A stretch of 64,000 nucleotides of DNA from Geodermatophilaceae bacterium NBWT11 (GCA_014218215.1 CP043652.1:1488001-1552000), one strand, 5' to 3'; positions 17,663-26,827 are shown, counted from the stretch's first letter. Notes: generated from the letters alone by a model not told the origin. Made by a program: numbers and translations.

Positions 17663-20017
17663 GTGGGCCCGTTGCAGATCGTCCTGGGCACGTTGTGCGT
17701 GCTGCTCCTCGTCGTCGCGGTGGTGCTCGCGACGCAGGCCGTGCGGAAGATGCTGGCGGTCATCAAGACCGGCCAGCCCGACGGCACCCGGTTCGGCCCC
17801 GTGGGCCCCCGGTTGAAGAACCTCGCCGTGGAGTCCCTGGGCCACACCCGGATGCTCAAGTGGTCCACGATCGGTGCGGCGCACTGGTTCGTGATGGTCG
17901 GCTTCTACGGGCTGTTCCTCACCCTGGTCGAGGCCTTCGGCGAGGTCTTCTCCCCCACGTTCCACCTCCCGCTCATCGGGAACTGGGGCGTGTGGAACCT
18001 GTTCGTCGACGTGATCGGCCTGGGCACCGTGCTCGGCATCCTGGTGCTGATCGTGATCCGGCAGAAGGACCACCCGCGCCGCACCGGCCGCAACGGCCGC
18101 TTCACCGGGTCCAACGAGGGCCGGGGCTACTTCGTCGAGGCCGTCGTCCTGGTCATCGGCATCTGCATCCTGTCGATCCGCGCCGCCAAGATCGCCTCGG
18201 GCATCGACGACGCCCCCGGCTGGTCGCACCCGGTCAGCTCCGCGCTGTCGAACCTCTTCCCGGACAACGCCGACCTGGTCAGCGTCATCGCCTTCGTCAA
18301 GATCGTGGTCAGCCTCGTCTGGCTGATCGTGATCGCCCGCAACCTGACGATGGGCGTGGCCTGGCACCGGTTCAGCGCGTTCTTCAACATCTACTTCAAG
18401 CGCGAGGACGATGGCGCGGTCGCCCTGGGCGCCCTGCAGCCGATGACCTCCGGCGGGGTGCCGATCGACTTCGAGGACCCCGACGAGGACGCCACCTTCG
18501 GCCGCGGCAAGATCGAGGACTTCACCTGGAAGGGGATGCTGGACTTCACCACCTGCACCGAGTGCGGGCGGTGCCAGAGCCAGTGCCCGGCCTGGAACAC
18601 CGGCAAGCCGCTGTCGCCGAAGATGCTGGTGATGGACCTGCGGGACCACCTCTACGCCAAGGCCCCCTACCTGGTCGGCGCCCGCACGGTCGGCGACGGC
18701 AAGGGCGGGTCCGACGGCGGCGAGTCAACGATGACGCCCGAGGCCCCGTCGGCCGAGCAGACCTGGTACTCCGGCTTCGCCCGGATCGAGGGCACCAACG
18801 ACGCCCAGGCCGAGCGGCCGCTGGTGGGCACGCTGGAGGAGGGCGGGGTCATCGACCCCGACGTCCTCTGGAGCTGCACCAGCTGCGGTGCCTGCGTCGA
18901 GCAGTGCCCGGTCGACATCGAGCACGTCGACCACATCATGGACATGCGGCGCTACCAGACCCTGATCGAGTCCAGCTTCCCCTCCGAGGCCGGCGTGATG
19001 CTGCGCAACCTGGAGAACCGCGGCAACCCGTGGGGCGTCAGCCCGGCCACCCGGGACGAGTGGATGAAGGACATGGACTTCGAGGTCCGTCAGGTCGACG
19101 GGGCGATCGACGACGACGTCGAGTACCTGTTCTGGGTCGGCTGCGCCGGGGCCATCGACGACCGGGCCAAGAAGGTCACCAAGGCCGTCGCCGAGCTGCT
19201 GCACACCGCGGGCGTGGAGTTCGCCGTGCTGGGCTCGGGCGAGACCTGCACCGGTGACCCGGCCCGCCGGATGGGCAACGAGTTCGTCTTCCAGCAGCTG
19301 GCCGCGGAGAACGTCGAGACGCTGAACACCGTCTTCGAGGGCCGCAGCGAGGGGCGCCGCAAGATCGTGGCGACCTGCCCGCACTGCTTCAACTCGATCA
19401 ACAAGGAGTACCCGCAGCTCGGCGGCGACTACGACGTCGTGCACCACACCCAGCTGCTGGGCCAGCTCGTCGAAGAGGGCCGGCTCGTGCCGGTCACCCC
19501 GATCGACCGCAAGGTGACCTACCACGACCCCTGCTTCCTGGGCCGGCACAACAAGGTCTACACCCCGCCGCGGGAGATCCTGGACAGCGTGCAGGGCCTG
19601 CGCACCCAGGAGATGCACCGTTGCAAGGACCGCGGCTTCTGCTGCGGGGCCGGCGGCGCCCGCATGTGGATGGAGGAGAAGATCGGCTCGCGGATCAACA
19701 TGAACCGCACCGAGGAGGCCCTCGAGCTCGAGCCCGACGTCATCTCCACCGCCTGCCCGTTCTGCATCACGATGCTCAGCGACGCGGTGAACAGCAAGAA
19801 GGAGAAGGGCGAGGCGGCCGAGCACGTCGAGGTCCTCGACGTCAGCCAGATCCTGCTGCGCGCCATGGCCCCGGTCGGCGCGGCCGCCGCGGGTGCGGAG
19901 TCCGGGCCCACCCCGGGGTCCGAGGGCCCCGGCGACCGGGGCACCGCCCCGCAGGGCACCGAGCACGGTGAGACCCAGCAGGGCCAGTCCGGCCCGGGCT
20001 CGGCCCCGGCCGAGTAG
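17663..20017 (+). CDS. etfD: EtfD/Rv0338c-type membrane Fe-S oxidoreductase
   Basis: 784 residues. The first 250 residues hold about five membrane helices resembling nitrate-reductase gamma/HdrE cytochrome subunits. Two ferredoxin motifs follow: CTECGRCQSQCP at about 298-309 and CTSCGACVEQCP at about 405-416. The C-terminal half has two CCG domains (CPHCFN with DPCFLGRHN, and GFCCGAGGARMW with CPFCITMLSDAV). In Mycobacterium tuberculosis Rv0338c (EtfD) passes electrons from ETF to the membrane during fatty-acid oxidation; the same role is inferred. The last 50 residues are a disordered Gly/Pro/Glu tail. The GTG at 17663 has GAGAGGGA about 6 bases upstream. etfAB genes are not in this window. 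Confidence 0.87.
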   Translation: MGPLQIVLGTLCVLLLVVAVVLATQAVRKMLAVIKTGQPDGTRFGPVGPRLKNLAVESLGHTRMLKWSTIGAAHWFVMVGFYGLFLTLVEAFGEVFSPTFHLPLIGNWGVWNLFVDVIGLGTVLGILVLIVIRQKDHPRRTGRNGRFTGSNEGRGYFVEAVVLVIGICILSIRAAKIASGIDDAPGWSHPVSSALSNLFPDNADLVSVIAFVKIVVSLVWLIVIARNLTMGVAWHRFSAFFNIYFKREDDGAVALGALQPMTSGGVPIDFEDPDEDATFGRGKIEDFTWKGMLDFTTCTECGRCQSQCPAWNTGKPLSPKMLVMDLRDHLYAKAPYLVGARTVGDGKGGSDGGESTMTPEAPSAEQTWYSGFARIEGTNDAQAERPLVGTLEEGGVIDPDVLWSCTSCGACVEQCPVDIEHVDHIMDMRRYQTLIESSFPSEAGVMLRNLENRGNPWGVSPATRDEWMKDMDFEVRQVDGAIDDDVEYLFWVGCAGAIDDRAKKVTKAVAELLHTAGVEFAVLGSGETCTGDPARRMGNEFVFQQLAAENVETLNTVFEGRSEGRRKIVATCPHCFNSINKEYPQLGGDYDVVHHTQLLGQLVEEGRLVPVTPIDRKVTYHDPCFLGRHNKVYTPPREILDSVQGLRTQEMHRCKDRGFCCGAGGARMWMEEKIGSRINMNRTEEALELEPDVISTACPFCITMLSDAVNSKKEKGEAAEHVEVLDVSQILLRAMAPVGAAAAGAESGPTPGSEGPGDRGTAPQGTEHGETQQGQSGPGSAPAE

Positions 20018-20032
20018 CAGTCCCGCACGACC

Positions 20033-20062
20033 GGGCCCTGGGAGCACACGCTCCCGGGGCCC
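20033..20062 (+). terminator. Hairpin terminator after the EtfD-like gene
   Basis: GGGCCCTGGGAG pairs with CTCCCGGGGCCC (12 bp with one T-G wobble) around a 6-base loop, 16 bases after the stop. Confidence 0.7.
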
Positions 20063-20076
20063 TCGTGCGTCCGGGG

Positions 20077-20082
20077 GACACT
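20077..20082 (+). promoter_or_regulatory. -10-like element of the membrane-anchored protein gene
   Basis: GACACT ends 6 bases before the GTG at 20089, with no ribosome binding site. Confidence 0.4.
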
Positions 20083-20088
20083 GGGGCC

Positions 20089-20649
20089 GTGAGCTTCATC
20101 TTCGGCGGGGTGCGCGGGCGCGAGGACCCCGAGCTGGCCGCCGGCAACCGGCGGTCGGCGATGCACTACGCCCGGGACGTCAACGACGAGCGGGTGCTCG
20201 CCGACGACCGGCCGACGATCCGGCGGGGCAACCACTGGGCCTGGCTGGCCGTGGCCGTCGTGGTGCTGGCGGTGCTCGGGTTCGCCGGTGCCCGCGGCGA
20301 GGACGAGGTGCCGCTGACCGCGTCCTGCGACGCCCCGGCCATCGGGGTGTCCTCCAGCGAGCTCACCGCGGGGCAGACCTTCTACTACCGGCTCACCGGC
20401 GCCGACGGCACCGCCTACGTGGTCACCGTCGACGGCGAGCCGGTGCGCGGGGACGCAGGGTCCACGGTCTCCTACACCGAGACCGACGCCGGCCCGTCCC
20501 TGGAGCTGGCGCAGTGCCTGTCCCCCAGCCTGGCGCTGGCCGCACCGGCCGGCGACGGCCCGCACGACCTCGCGCTCCTCGAGCTGGCGGCCGACGGGAC
20601 GACGACGACCGTCGCCCGGGTCACCGTCCAGGTGTCGGGGACCCGCTGA
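20089..20649 (+). CDS. Single-pass membrane-anchored protein of unknown function
   Basis: 186 residues, family not recognised. A 50-residue cytoplasmic N-terminus (FIFGGVRGREDPELAAGNRR and more) precedes one membrane helix at about 57-75 (WAWLAVAVVVLAVLGFAGA). The extracytoplasmic part has two cysteines about 60 residues apart that could pair, and a beta-rich pattern reminiscent of a small Ig-like domain. The GTG at 20089 is preferred over the upstream ATG because it has GACACT six bases before it. It is followed 26 bases later by the DUF389 gene, possibly in the same unit. Confidence 0.6.
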   Translation: MSFIFGGVRGREDPELAAGNRRSAMHYARDVNDERVLADDRPTIRRGNHWAWLAVAVVVLAVLGFAGARGEDEVPLTASCDAPAIGVSSSELTAGQTFYYRLTGADGTAYVVTVDGEPVRGDAGSTVSYTETDAGPSLELAQCLSPSLALAAPAGDGPHDLALLELAADGTTTTVARVTVQVSGTR

Positions 20650-20675
20650 GGAGCTGACGGGGTACAACACTCCCC

Positions 20676-21632
20676 GTGCTCCTCCACCTGCGCCTCACCG
20701 TGCCCGCCGACCGGTGCGGTGAGGTCCTCGCCGTCCTCGGCGCCCACGTGGGGGTGACCCACCTGGTGCACCTGCCCGGCGTCGTCCGCCGTCCCGACGG
20801 CGACCTGGTGATGTGCGACGTGGCCCGGGAGTCGGTGGACGAGCTGGTCGACGAGCTGCAGCGACACGGCGTGGAGCGCGACGGCGGCATCGCGATCGAG
20901 TCGATCGACACCTCGTTGTCCGAGACCACCGACCGGTCGGTCCGGGACGCCCCCGGCGACGGTGCCGACGCCGTGGTCTGGGACCAGGTCGTGCAGACCG
21001 CCGACGAGGAGTCCCGGCTCACCCTGACCTTCTGCGCCTTCCTGACCATCGCCACGCTGCTGGCCGCGCTGGCGATCGTCACCGACTCGGCGGTGCTGCT
21101 GATCGGCGGCATGGTGATGGGCCCGGAGTTCAGCCCGCTGGCGGGCATCGCGCTGGGCCTGGTGCACCGGCACCGGGCGGTCATCCAGCACTCGGTCCGC
21201 TCGCTGACCGTGGGCTTCGCGATCGCGACGGTGCTCACCATCGGCTTCTGCCTGGCGCTGCGCGGGCTGGGCTGGGCCGACGTCGGTGACCTGCTCGCCG
21301 AACGCCCGGCCACCGGGTTCATCACCCGACCCGACCGCTGGTCCTTCCCCGTCGCGTTCATCGCCGGGGTGGCCGGGATGCTGGCCCTGACCAGCTCGAA
21401 GTCCGCCAGCCTGGTCGGGGTGTTCATCTCGGTCACCACCGTGCCGGCGGTGGCGGCCTTCAGCCTCGGCGTGGCGTTCGGCGACTGGGCCGACGCCGGC
21501 CGCTCGGTGCTGCAGCTGGGCATCAACGTGGTCGGCATCCTGCTCGCCGCGGTCCTCACCCTGCTGGTGCTCAAGGCGGTGTGGCGCCGGGTGCCGCGCG
21601 CGGTGCCGCGGCTGGTGCGCGACCCCCTCTGA
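20676..21632 (+). CDS. DUF389 membrane protein
   Basis: 318 residues. The soluble N-terminal region of about 110 residues (LHLRLTVPADRCGEVLAVLG) resembles a ferredoxin-like fold. Six or so membrane segments follow, with the family signature SAVLLIGGMVMGPEFSPLAGIALGL near 140-165 and LALTSSKSASLVGVFISVTTVPA near 235-257. DUF389 proteins are widespread in actinobacteria and have no established function. The GTG start has TACAAC seven bases upstream. It ends 41 bases before the ROK gene. Confidence 0.82.
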   Translation: MLLHLRLTVPADRCGEVLAVLGAHVGVTHLVHLPGVVRRPDGDLVMCDVARESVDELVDELQRHGVERDGGIAIESIDTSLSETTDRSVRDAPGDGADAVVWDQVVQTADEESRLTLTFCAFLTIATLLAALAIVTDSAVLLIGGMVMGPEFSPLAGIALGLVHRHRAVIQHSVRSLTVGFAIATVLTIGFCLALRGLGWADVGDLLAERPATGFITRPDRWSFPVAFIAGVAGMLALTSSKSASLVGVFISVTTVPAVAAFSLGVAFGDWADAGRSVLQLGINVVGILLAAVLTLLVLKAVWRRVPRAVPRLVRDPL

Positions 21633-21673
21633 CGGGGGTCGCCGACACGGGCCCACGGCCTGGACGTGCCACG

Positions 21674-22858
21674 ATGGCCCGCGTGGCGCACTCGTCAGCC
21701 TCGCCCGGGGCGTTGTTGCACCACGTGCGCACCGGCCGGGCCCGCAGCCGCGCCGAGCTGGTGGCGCTGACCGGGGCCGCCCGCAACACCGTCAGCGGCC
21801 GGGTGGACCAGCTGATCGCGGCGAACCTGCTCGCCGAGGTCGGCCGCGGGTGGAGCACCGGAGGCCGGCCCCCCACGATCCTGGAGTTCAACAGCGGGGC
21901 CGGCTGCGTGCTGGCCGTCGACCTCGGGGTGACCAGCGTCGACGTCGCGGTCACCGACCTGTCCGCCCGGGTGCTCGCCACCCTGGGGCACCCGATCGAC
22001 ATCTCCGACGGGCCCGTCCCGGTGCTCGCCGAGGTCGACCGCCTGTGCCGGGCCGCACTGGCCGAGGCAGGGCTGGGTCCGGACGACGTCCGCGCGGTGG
22101 GGGTGGGCGTGCCCGGTCCGGTGGAGTTCTCCACCGGACGGCCCTCGCACCCGCCGATCATGCCGGGCTGGCACGACCACCCGATCCCCGACGCGTTCGC
22201 CGCCTACGACTGTCCGGTGTTCGTGGACAACGACGTGAACGTGATGGCGCTGGGCGAGATGGGCGTCGGCGGCTCCGACCAGGACGTCCTCGTGGTCAAG
22301 GTGGGCACCGGCATCGGGTGCGGGGTGGTGGTCGAGGGCCGGGTGTACCGGGGGGCGCAGGGCAGCGCCGGGGACATCGGGCACATCCACGTCCCGGTCG
22401 CCGACGGTCGCACGGTGCTGTGCCGCTGCGGGAACGTGAACTGCCTCGAGGCCCTGGCCGGCGGCGCCTCGCTGCTGCGGGACGCGCTGGCTGCGGGGAT
22501 GGCCGTCTCCACCACCCGGGACGTCGTCGAGCTCGCCCGGCACGGGGACGGTCCCGCGCTGGAACTGGTGCGTGGCACCGGCCGGACGATCGGCACGGTG
22601 CTGGCCGCCCTGGTCAACTTCTTCAACCCGCACCGGATCGTGGTCACCGGCGGCGTGGCCCAGGCCGGGCTCCCGCTGCTGGCCGGCATCCGGGAGGCCG
22701 TCTACGGCCGGTCGATGCCGCTGGCCGCGCGCACGCTGGACATCAGCGTCAGCCAGGCACCGGAGATGTCCGGGCGGGTCGGGGCCGCGCTGATGGCCAT
22801 CGAGGGCTGGCTGGACGAGGACTCGGTCCGCGACGTGCTGGACGCCGCCACCTCCTGA
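21674..22858 (+). CDS. ROK-family transcriptional regulator
   Basis: 394 residues. The N-terminal winged helix (LLHHVRTGRARSRAELVALTGAARNTVSGRVDQL) is at about 12-60. The sugar-kinase-like ROK domain follows, with VLAVDLGVTSVDVAVTDL and the zinc motif GHIHVPVADG...CRCGNVNCLEALAGG near 235-265. ROK regulators repress carbohydrate transport genes until the sugar binds. It directly precedes a ribose-type ABC operon on the same strand with a 12-bp-arm inverted repeat between them, so that operon is the obvious target. The ATG at 21674 is preferred to 21581, which lies inside the DUF389 gene. Confidence 0.88.
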   Translation: MARVAHSSASPGALLHHVRTGRARSRAELVALTGAARNTVSGRVDQLIAANLLAEVGRGWSTGGRPPTILEFNSGAGCVLAVDLGVTSVDVAVTDLSARVLATLGHPIDISDGPVPVLAEVDRLCRAALAEAGLGPDDVRAVGVGVPGPVEFSTGRPSHPPIMPGWHDHPIPDAFAAYDCPVFVDNDVNVMALGEMGVGGSDQDVLVVKVGTGIGCGVVVEGRVYRGAQGSAGDIGHIHVPVADGRTVLCRCGNVNCLEALAGGASLLRDALAAGMAVSTTRDVVELARHGDGPALELVRGTGRTIGTVLAALVNFFNPHRIVVTGGVAQAGLPLLAGIREAVYGRSMPLAARTLDISVSQAPEMSGRVGAALMAIEGWLDEDSVRDVLDAATS

Positions 22859-22873
22859 AACCCAGGAGTCGGT

Positions 22874-22890
22874 GTCGTTTCGATAACGAC
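22874..22890. promoter_or_regulatory. Inverted repeat upstream of the ABC operon promoter
   Basis: GTCGTT-N5-AACGAC is a perfect 6-bp-arm repeat 11 bases upstream of the -35 box. It may be an upstream operator or activator site. Confidence 0.45.
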
Positions 22891-22901
22891 GCCCGAGCTG
22901 C

Positions 22902-22931
22902 TTGACCGTGCTCTGCGCCACCCCATAGGTT
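22902..22931 (+). promoter_or_regulatory. Sigma-A-type promoter of the sugar ABC operon
   Basis: TTGACC at 22902-22907 and TAGGTT at 22926-22931 are separated by 18 bases. Transcription should start near 22938, just before the inverted repeat. Confidence 0.7.
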
Positions 22932-22943
22932 CACGCCTGCACA

Positions 22944-22971
22944 CACTTGTGCTCATTGGTGAGCACAAGTG
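22944..22971. promoter_or_regulatory. Operator of the sugar ABC operon
   Basis: CACTTGTGCTCA and TGAGCACAAGTG form perfect 12-base arms around TTGG, placed just downstream of the predicted transcription start. The roadblock position and the adjacent ROK gene suggest a ROK repressor operator. Confidence 0.75.
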
Positions 22972-22989
22972 GAGTCGAGAGGTGGCACC

Positions 22990-24555
22990 GTGGCCCAGGT
23001 CGACCCCGCGTCCGGCGGGTCCGCTCCCCTGCTGCAGGTCGAGGGGATCGTCAAGACGTTCCCCGGTGTCCGTGCGCTCGGCGGCGTGGACCTCGACGTC
23101 CGGGCCGGTGAGGTGCACTGCCTGCTCGGCCAGAACGGCGCCGGCAAGTCCACCCTGATCAAGGTCCTCGCCGGGGCGCACCAGCCCGACGAGGGCGTCA
23201 TCCGGTGGCGTGGCGAGGAGACCCGGCTCGCCGACCCGCAGGCCGCGTTGAGCCTGGGCATCGCCACCATCTACCAGGAGCTCGACCTCGTCGCGGGGCT
23301 GTCGGTCGCCGACAACGTCTTCCTCGGTCGCGAGCGCTCCCGGTTCGGCCTCAGCCGCCCGGCCGCCCAGCGGGCCGCCACGACCGAGCTGCTCACCCGG
23401 CTCGGGCACCCGGAGATCCGTCCCGGCACCGAGGTCGGCCAGCTGTCCGCGGCCTCCCAGCAGATGGTGAGCATCGCCCGGGCACTGAGCCAGGACGCGC
23501 GGCTGATCGTGATGGACGAGCCCTCGGCGGTGCTCGACGGCGAGGAGGTGGACCGGCTCTTCGACGTCGTCCGGGACCTCACCGCCGACGGCGTCGCGGT
23601 CGTCTACATCTCCCACCGCCTGGAGGAGATCCGCCAGATCGGCGACCGGATCACCGTGATCAAGGACGGCCGGACCGTGGCCACCGGCCTCCCGGCCCGG
23701 GACACCTCGACCCGCGACGTGATCACGCTGATGACCGGCCGGGACATCGAGTACGTCTTCCCCGAGCGCCGCGCCCTCGCCCCCGGCGGGGAGCCGCTGC
23801 TGGAGGTCACCGACCTCTCGGTGCCCGGCCGCTTCGAGGGCGTCTCCTTCACCGTCGCCCCCGGCGAGGTCCTCGGCCTGGCCGGGCTCGTCGGGTCCGG
23901 ACGCTCGGAGATCCTCGAGGCCGTCTACGGCGCCCGCCGGCCCAGCAGCGGCGAGGTCCGGGTGGGCGGGAAGCGGCTGCGCGCCGGGGACGTCGCCGCG
24001 GCCGTCGGCGCCGGGGTCGGGCTGGCCCCCGAGGAGCGCAAGAGCCAGGCCCTGCTGCTCGGCGAGCCGATCTACCGCAACATCACCCTCTCCAGCCTGG
24101 CCCGGTTCTCCCGCGGCGGGTTCCTCTCCGCAGCCGCCGAGCGCACCGCGGCCCGCGAGCAGACCGAGGCGCTGGACCTGCGGCCGGTGGACGTCGACCG
24201 CGAGGTGCGCACCCTGTCCGGCGGCAACCAGCAGAAGGTCGTGCTGGCCCGCTGGCTGCTGCGCGAGTGCCGGGTGCTGCTGCTCGACGAGCCCACCCGC
24301 GGCGTCGACGTCGGCGCCCGTGCCGAGATCTACGGCCTGATCCGGGCCCTGGCCGACCGCGGCGTCGCCGTGGTCGTCGTGTCCAGCGAGATCCCCGAGG
24401 TGCTCGGTCTCGCCGACCGCGTGCTGGTGCTCGCCGACGGCCACGTGCTGGCCGACGAACCCGCCACCGCCCTGGACGAACACCGGGTCCTCGACCTGGT
24501 CATGCAGGGCACCACCCACCCGAACACCACCCTGACCGAGGGACACGTGGCATGA
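22990..24555 (+). CDS. Ribose-type sugar ABC transporter ATPase (duplicated NBD)
   Basis: 521 residues, the RbsA/XylG/MglA architecture with two fused nucleotide-binding domains. The first has Walker A GQNGAGKST at 47-55, an atypical signature LSAASQQMVSIARAL and DEPSAVLDG. The second has a degenerate Walker A (GLVGSGRSE), a full signature LSGGNQQKVVLARWL and DEPTRGVDVGARAE, as is usual for this family. It powers import of a monosaccharide or cyclitol through the next gene product. The GTG at 22990 has GAGAGG upstream. The stop overlaps the permease start as ATGA. Confidence 0.93.
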   Translation: MAQVDPASGGSAPLLQVEGIVKTFPGVRALGGVDLDVRAGEVHCLLGQNGAGKSTLIKVLAGAHQPDEGVIRWRGEETRLADPQAALSLGIATIYQELDLVAGLSVADNVFLGRERSRFGLSRPAAQRAATTELLTRLGHPEIRPGTEVGQLSAASQQMVSIARALSQDARLIVMDEPSAVLDGEEVDRLFDVVRDLTADGVAVVYISHRLEEIRQIGDRITVIKDGRTVATGLPARDTSTRDVITLMTGRDIEYVFPERRALAPGGEPLLEVTDLSVPGRFEGVSFTVAPGEVLGLAGLVGSGRSEILEAVYGARRPSSGEVRVGGKRLRAGDVAAAVGAGVGLAPEERKSQALLLGEPIYRNITLSSLARFSRGGFLSAAAERTAAREQTEALDLRPVDVDREVRTLSGGNQQKVVLARWLLRECRVLLLDEPTRGVDVGARAEIYGLIRALADRGVAVVVVSSEIPEVLGLADRVLVLADGHVLADEPATALDEHRVLDLVMQGTTHPNTTLTEGHVA

Positions 24556-25667
24556 CCGAGGACACCCGCACACCCGTCGCCGCTCCGGAGACCCCGACCG
24601 GCGCCAGCCCACGGACGACGTCCTCGTCGGCCGGCCTGCTGGCCGGTCCGGTGGGCCGCAACCTGGGGCTGGTGGTCGCCTTCGCCCTGCTCTGCATCGT
24701 CGGCATCATCACCGCCGGCGACCGCTTCGCCAGCACCGACAACGTGCTGACGATCCTGCGGCTGGCCGCGGTCGTCGGCGTCGTCAGCATCGGCATGACG
24801 TTCGTGATCATCGGCGGCGGCATCGACCTCTCCGTCGGCGCGCTGGTCGCGCTGGCCTCGATCTGGGCCACCACGCTGTCCACGCAGGCGATGGCCGCCG
24901 ACACGCACTGGATCCTGATGGTCGGCGCCGCCGTGCTCGTCGGCGCGATCGCCGGGCTGGTCAACGGGGTGGTCATCGCCTACGGCAAGCTCGTGGCCTT
25001 CATCGCCACGCTGGCCATGCTGGCCGCCGCCCGCGGTCTCGCCGAGATCATCGCCAACCGGCGCACCCAGATCGTCCAGGACCAGGACTTCCTCCGGTTC
25101 TTCTCCGGCAGCCCGCTGGGCGTCCCGACCCTGGTCTGGATGTTCGCGCTGGTCGCCGTCGCCGGGTGGGTGCTGCTCAACCGCACCACCTTCGGCCGCC
25201 GCACCTTCGCCGTCGGCGGCAACGCCGAGGCGGCCCGGCTGGCCGGCATCCGGGTGCAGCGGCACACGGTCGCCCTCTACGTGCTCTCCGGGGTCACCTG
25301 CGGCCTGGCCGCGGTCATGCTCATGGCCCGCACGACGACCGGCAGCTCGACCCACGGCACGCTGCTGGAGCTGGACGCGATCGCCGCCGTCGTCATCGGC
25401 GGCACGCTCCTCGTCGGAGGCCGCGGCACCATCGTCGGCACCGTCCTGGGCGTGCTGATCTTCACCACGCTCAGCAACGTCTTCACGCTGAACAACCTCT
25501 CCAGCTCCGCCCAGGCCGTCGCCAAGGGCGTGATCATCGTCGCCGCCGTGCTGCTCCAGCAGCGGGTCGCGGCCGGCCGCCGGCAGCGGCGCTCGTCGAA
25601 GGCGCTCCCGCCCACCGCCGCCGAGGGCGCCCCCGCGGGGGCCAGCCCCGGCGTCCCCGCCCCCTGA
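24552..25667 (+). CDS. Ribose-type sugar ABC transporter permease
   Basis: 371 residues with eight to ten membrane segments, RbsC/BPD_transp_2 family. Typical blocks include GMTFVIIGGGIDLSVGALVAL near 78-98, GLVNGVVIAYGKLVAFIATLAM, AVGGNAEAARLAGI in the cytoplasmic coupling loop, and AIAAVVIGGTLLVGGRGTIVGTVLG near 275-300. N- and C-termini are Ala/Pro-rich and disordered. It overlaps the ATPase gene by 4 bases and forms the homodimeric pore of the importer. Confidence 0.93.
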   Translation: MTEDTRTPVAAPETPTGASPRTTSSSAGLLAGPVGRNLGLVVAFALLCIVGIITAGDRFASTDNVLTILRLAAVVGVVSIGMTFVIIGGGIDLSVGALVALASIWATTLSTQAMAADTHWILMVGAAVLVGAIAGLVNGVVIAYGKLVAFIATLAMLAAARGLAEIIANRRTQIVQDQDFLRFFSGSPLGVPTLVWMFALVAVAGWVLLNRTTFGRRTFAVGGNAEAARLAGIRVQRHTVALYVLSGVTCGLAAVMLMARTTTGSSTHGTLLELDAIAAVVIGGTLLVGGRGTIVGTVLGVLIFTTLSNVFTLNNLSSSAQAVAKGVIIVAAVLLQQRVAAGRRQRRSSKALPPTAAEGAPAGASPGVPAP

Positions 25668-25719
25668 CCTCCCCTCCCCAGCCCCACCCCGGCACCACCC
25701 ACCCTCCCGAGGAGAACCC

Positions 25720-26763
25720 ATGTCCGCACGGCACCGTCGCCTGCTGACCAGCACCGTCGCCCTGCTCGGCGCCGGCGTCATGGTCACCGGCTGCACCGGC
25801 AACACCCCCGAGGCCACCGGCTCCGGCGGGGGCGGCAACAACGCCGCCAGCTCCAACGACGACACCGGTGACACCGTCACCATCGGCTTCTCCGCCCCCG
25901 CGGCCGACCACGGCTGGATGGCCCAGATCACCGCGGCCGCCCGCGCCGAGGCCGACGGCTACGAGGACGTCGACCTCGTCGTCGCCGAGGGCACCAACGA
26001 CGTGTCCGCGCAGATCGCCCAGGTCGAGACGTTCATCAACGACGGCGTCGACGCGATCGTGCTGCTGCCCTTCGACGGCGCCGCGCTCACCCCGATCGCG
26101 CTGGAGGCCATGCAGGCCGGCATCCCGGTGATCAACGTCGACCGCGAGTTCGACGACCCGGATGCCGCCCGCGTGACGATCCTGGGCGACAACTACGGCA
26201 TGGGCGTCTCCGCCGGTGCCTACGTCTGCTCGCAGCTGGGCGACCAGCCCGACGCCGTCGTCGCCGAGGTGGCCGGGATCGACTCCCTCCCGCTGACCCA
26301 GGAGCGCAGCCAGGGCTTCTCCGACGCCCTCGCCGACTGCGGCCTGGACGTCGACAACCGGGTCGCCGCGGAGTTCACCGTGGAGTCCGGCGAGGAGGTC
26401 ACGGCGAACCTGCTGCAGGCCGCCCCGCAGATCGACGCCCTCTGGAACCACGACGACGACCAGGGCATCGGCGTGCTGGCCGCGATCACCAACGCCGGCC
26501 GCGACGAGTTCTTCATGGTCGGCGGCGCCGGCTCGGCCAACGCCATGCGCTCCATCGAGGCCGGCGACTCGGTCCTGCAGGCCACCGTCATCTACCCGGC
26601 CAGCCAGGCCGCGGACGGCGTCCGGCTGGCCCGGCTCATCGCCCAGGGCAAGGCGCTCTCGGACCTCATCGACGTCGAGGTGCCCCGGCAGATCACCCTG
26701 TCGGCCCCGGTCGTGACCGCCGACAACGTCGACCAGTACATCGACAGCGCGTTCGAGTCCTGA
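25720..26763 (+). CDS. Sugar ABC transporter substrate-binding lipoprotein
   Basis: 347 residues. The lipoprotein signal has lipobox VTGC at about 21-24, followed by a Gly/Asn-rich linker. The Peripla_BP_4 fold matches RbsB/MglB-type proteins: TIGFSAPAADHGWMAQI near 52-68, DGVDAIVLLPFDGAALTPIA, GIPVINVDREFD and DALWNHDDDQGIGVLAAI. It captures the sugar outside the membrane. GAGGAG lies 5 bases before the ATG. A 15-bp hairpin follows the stop codon, which may protect the upstream mRNA and raise its amount relative to the downstream enzymes. Confidence 0.92.
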   Translation: MSARHRRLLTSTVALLGAGVMVTGCTGNTPEATGSGGGGNNAASSNDDTGDTVTIGFSAPAADHGWMAQITAAARAEADGYEDVDLVVAEGTNDVSAQIAQVETFINDGVDAIVLLPFDGAALTPIALEAMQAGIPVINVDREFDDPDAARVTILGDNYGMGVSAGAYVCSQLGDQPDAVVAEVAGIDSLPLTQERSQGFSDALADCGLDVDNRVAAEFTVESGEEVTANLLQAAPQIDALWNHDDDQGIGVLAAITNAGRDEFFMVGGAGSANAMRSIEAGDSVLQATVIYPASQAADGVRLARLIAQGKALSDLIDVEVPRQITLSAPVVTADNVDQYIDSAFES

Positions 26764-26769
26764 CCCAGC

Positions 26770-26804
26770 GGTGGGGTGCGCGGGTCACGCCCGCGCACCC
26801 CACC
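26770..26804 (+). terminator. Intra-operon hairpin after the binding-protein gene
   Basis: GGTGGGGTGCGCGGG and CCCGCGCACCCCACC form a perfect 15-bp stem with a 5-base loop between the binding-protein stop and the dehydrogenase start. It is probably a partial terminator or stabilising hairpin. Confidence 0.7.
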
Positions 26805-26827
26805 TCCCCCCTCCGAGAGGACTCGAG

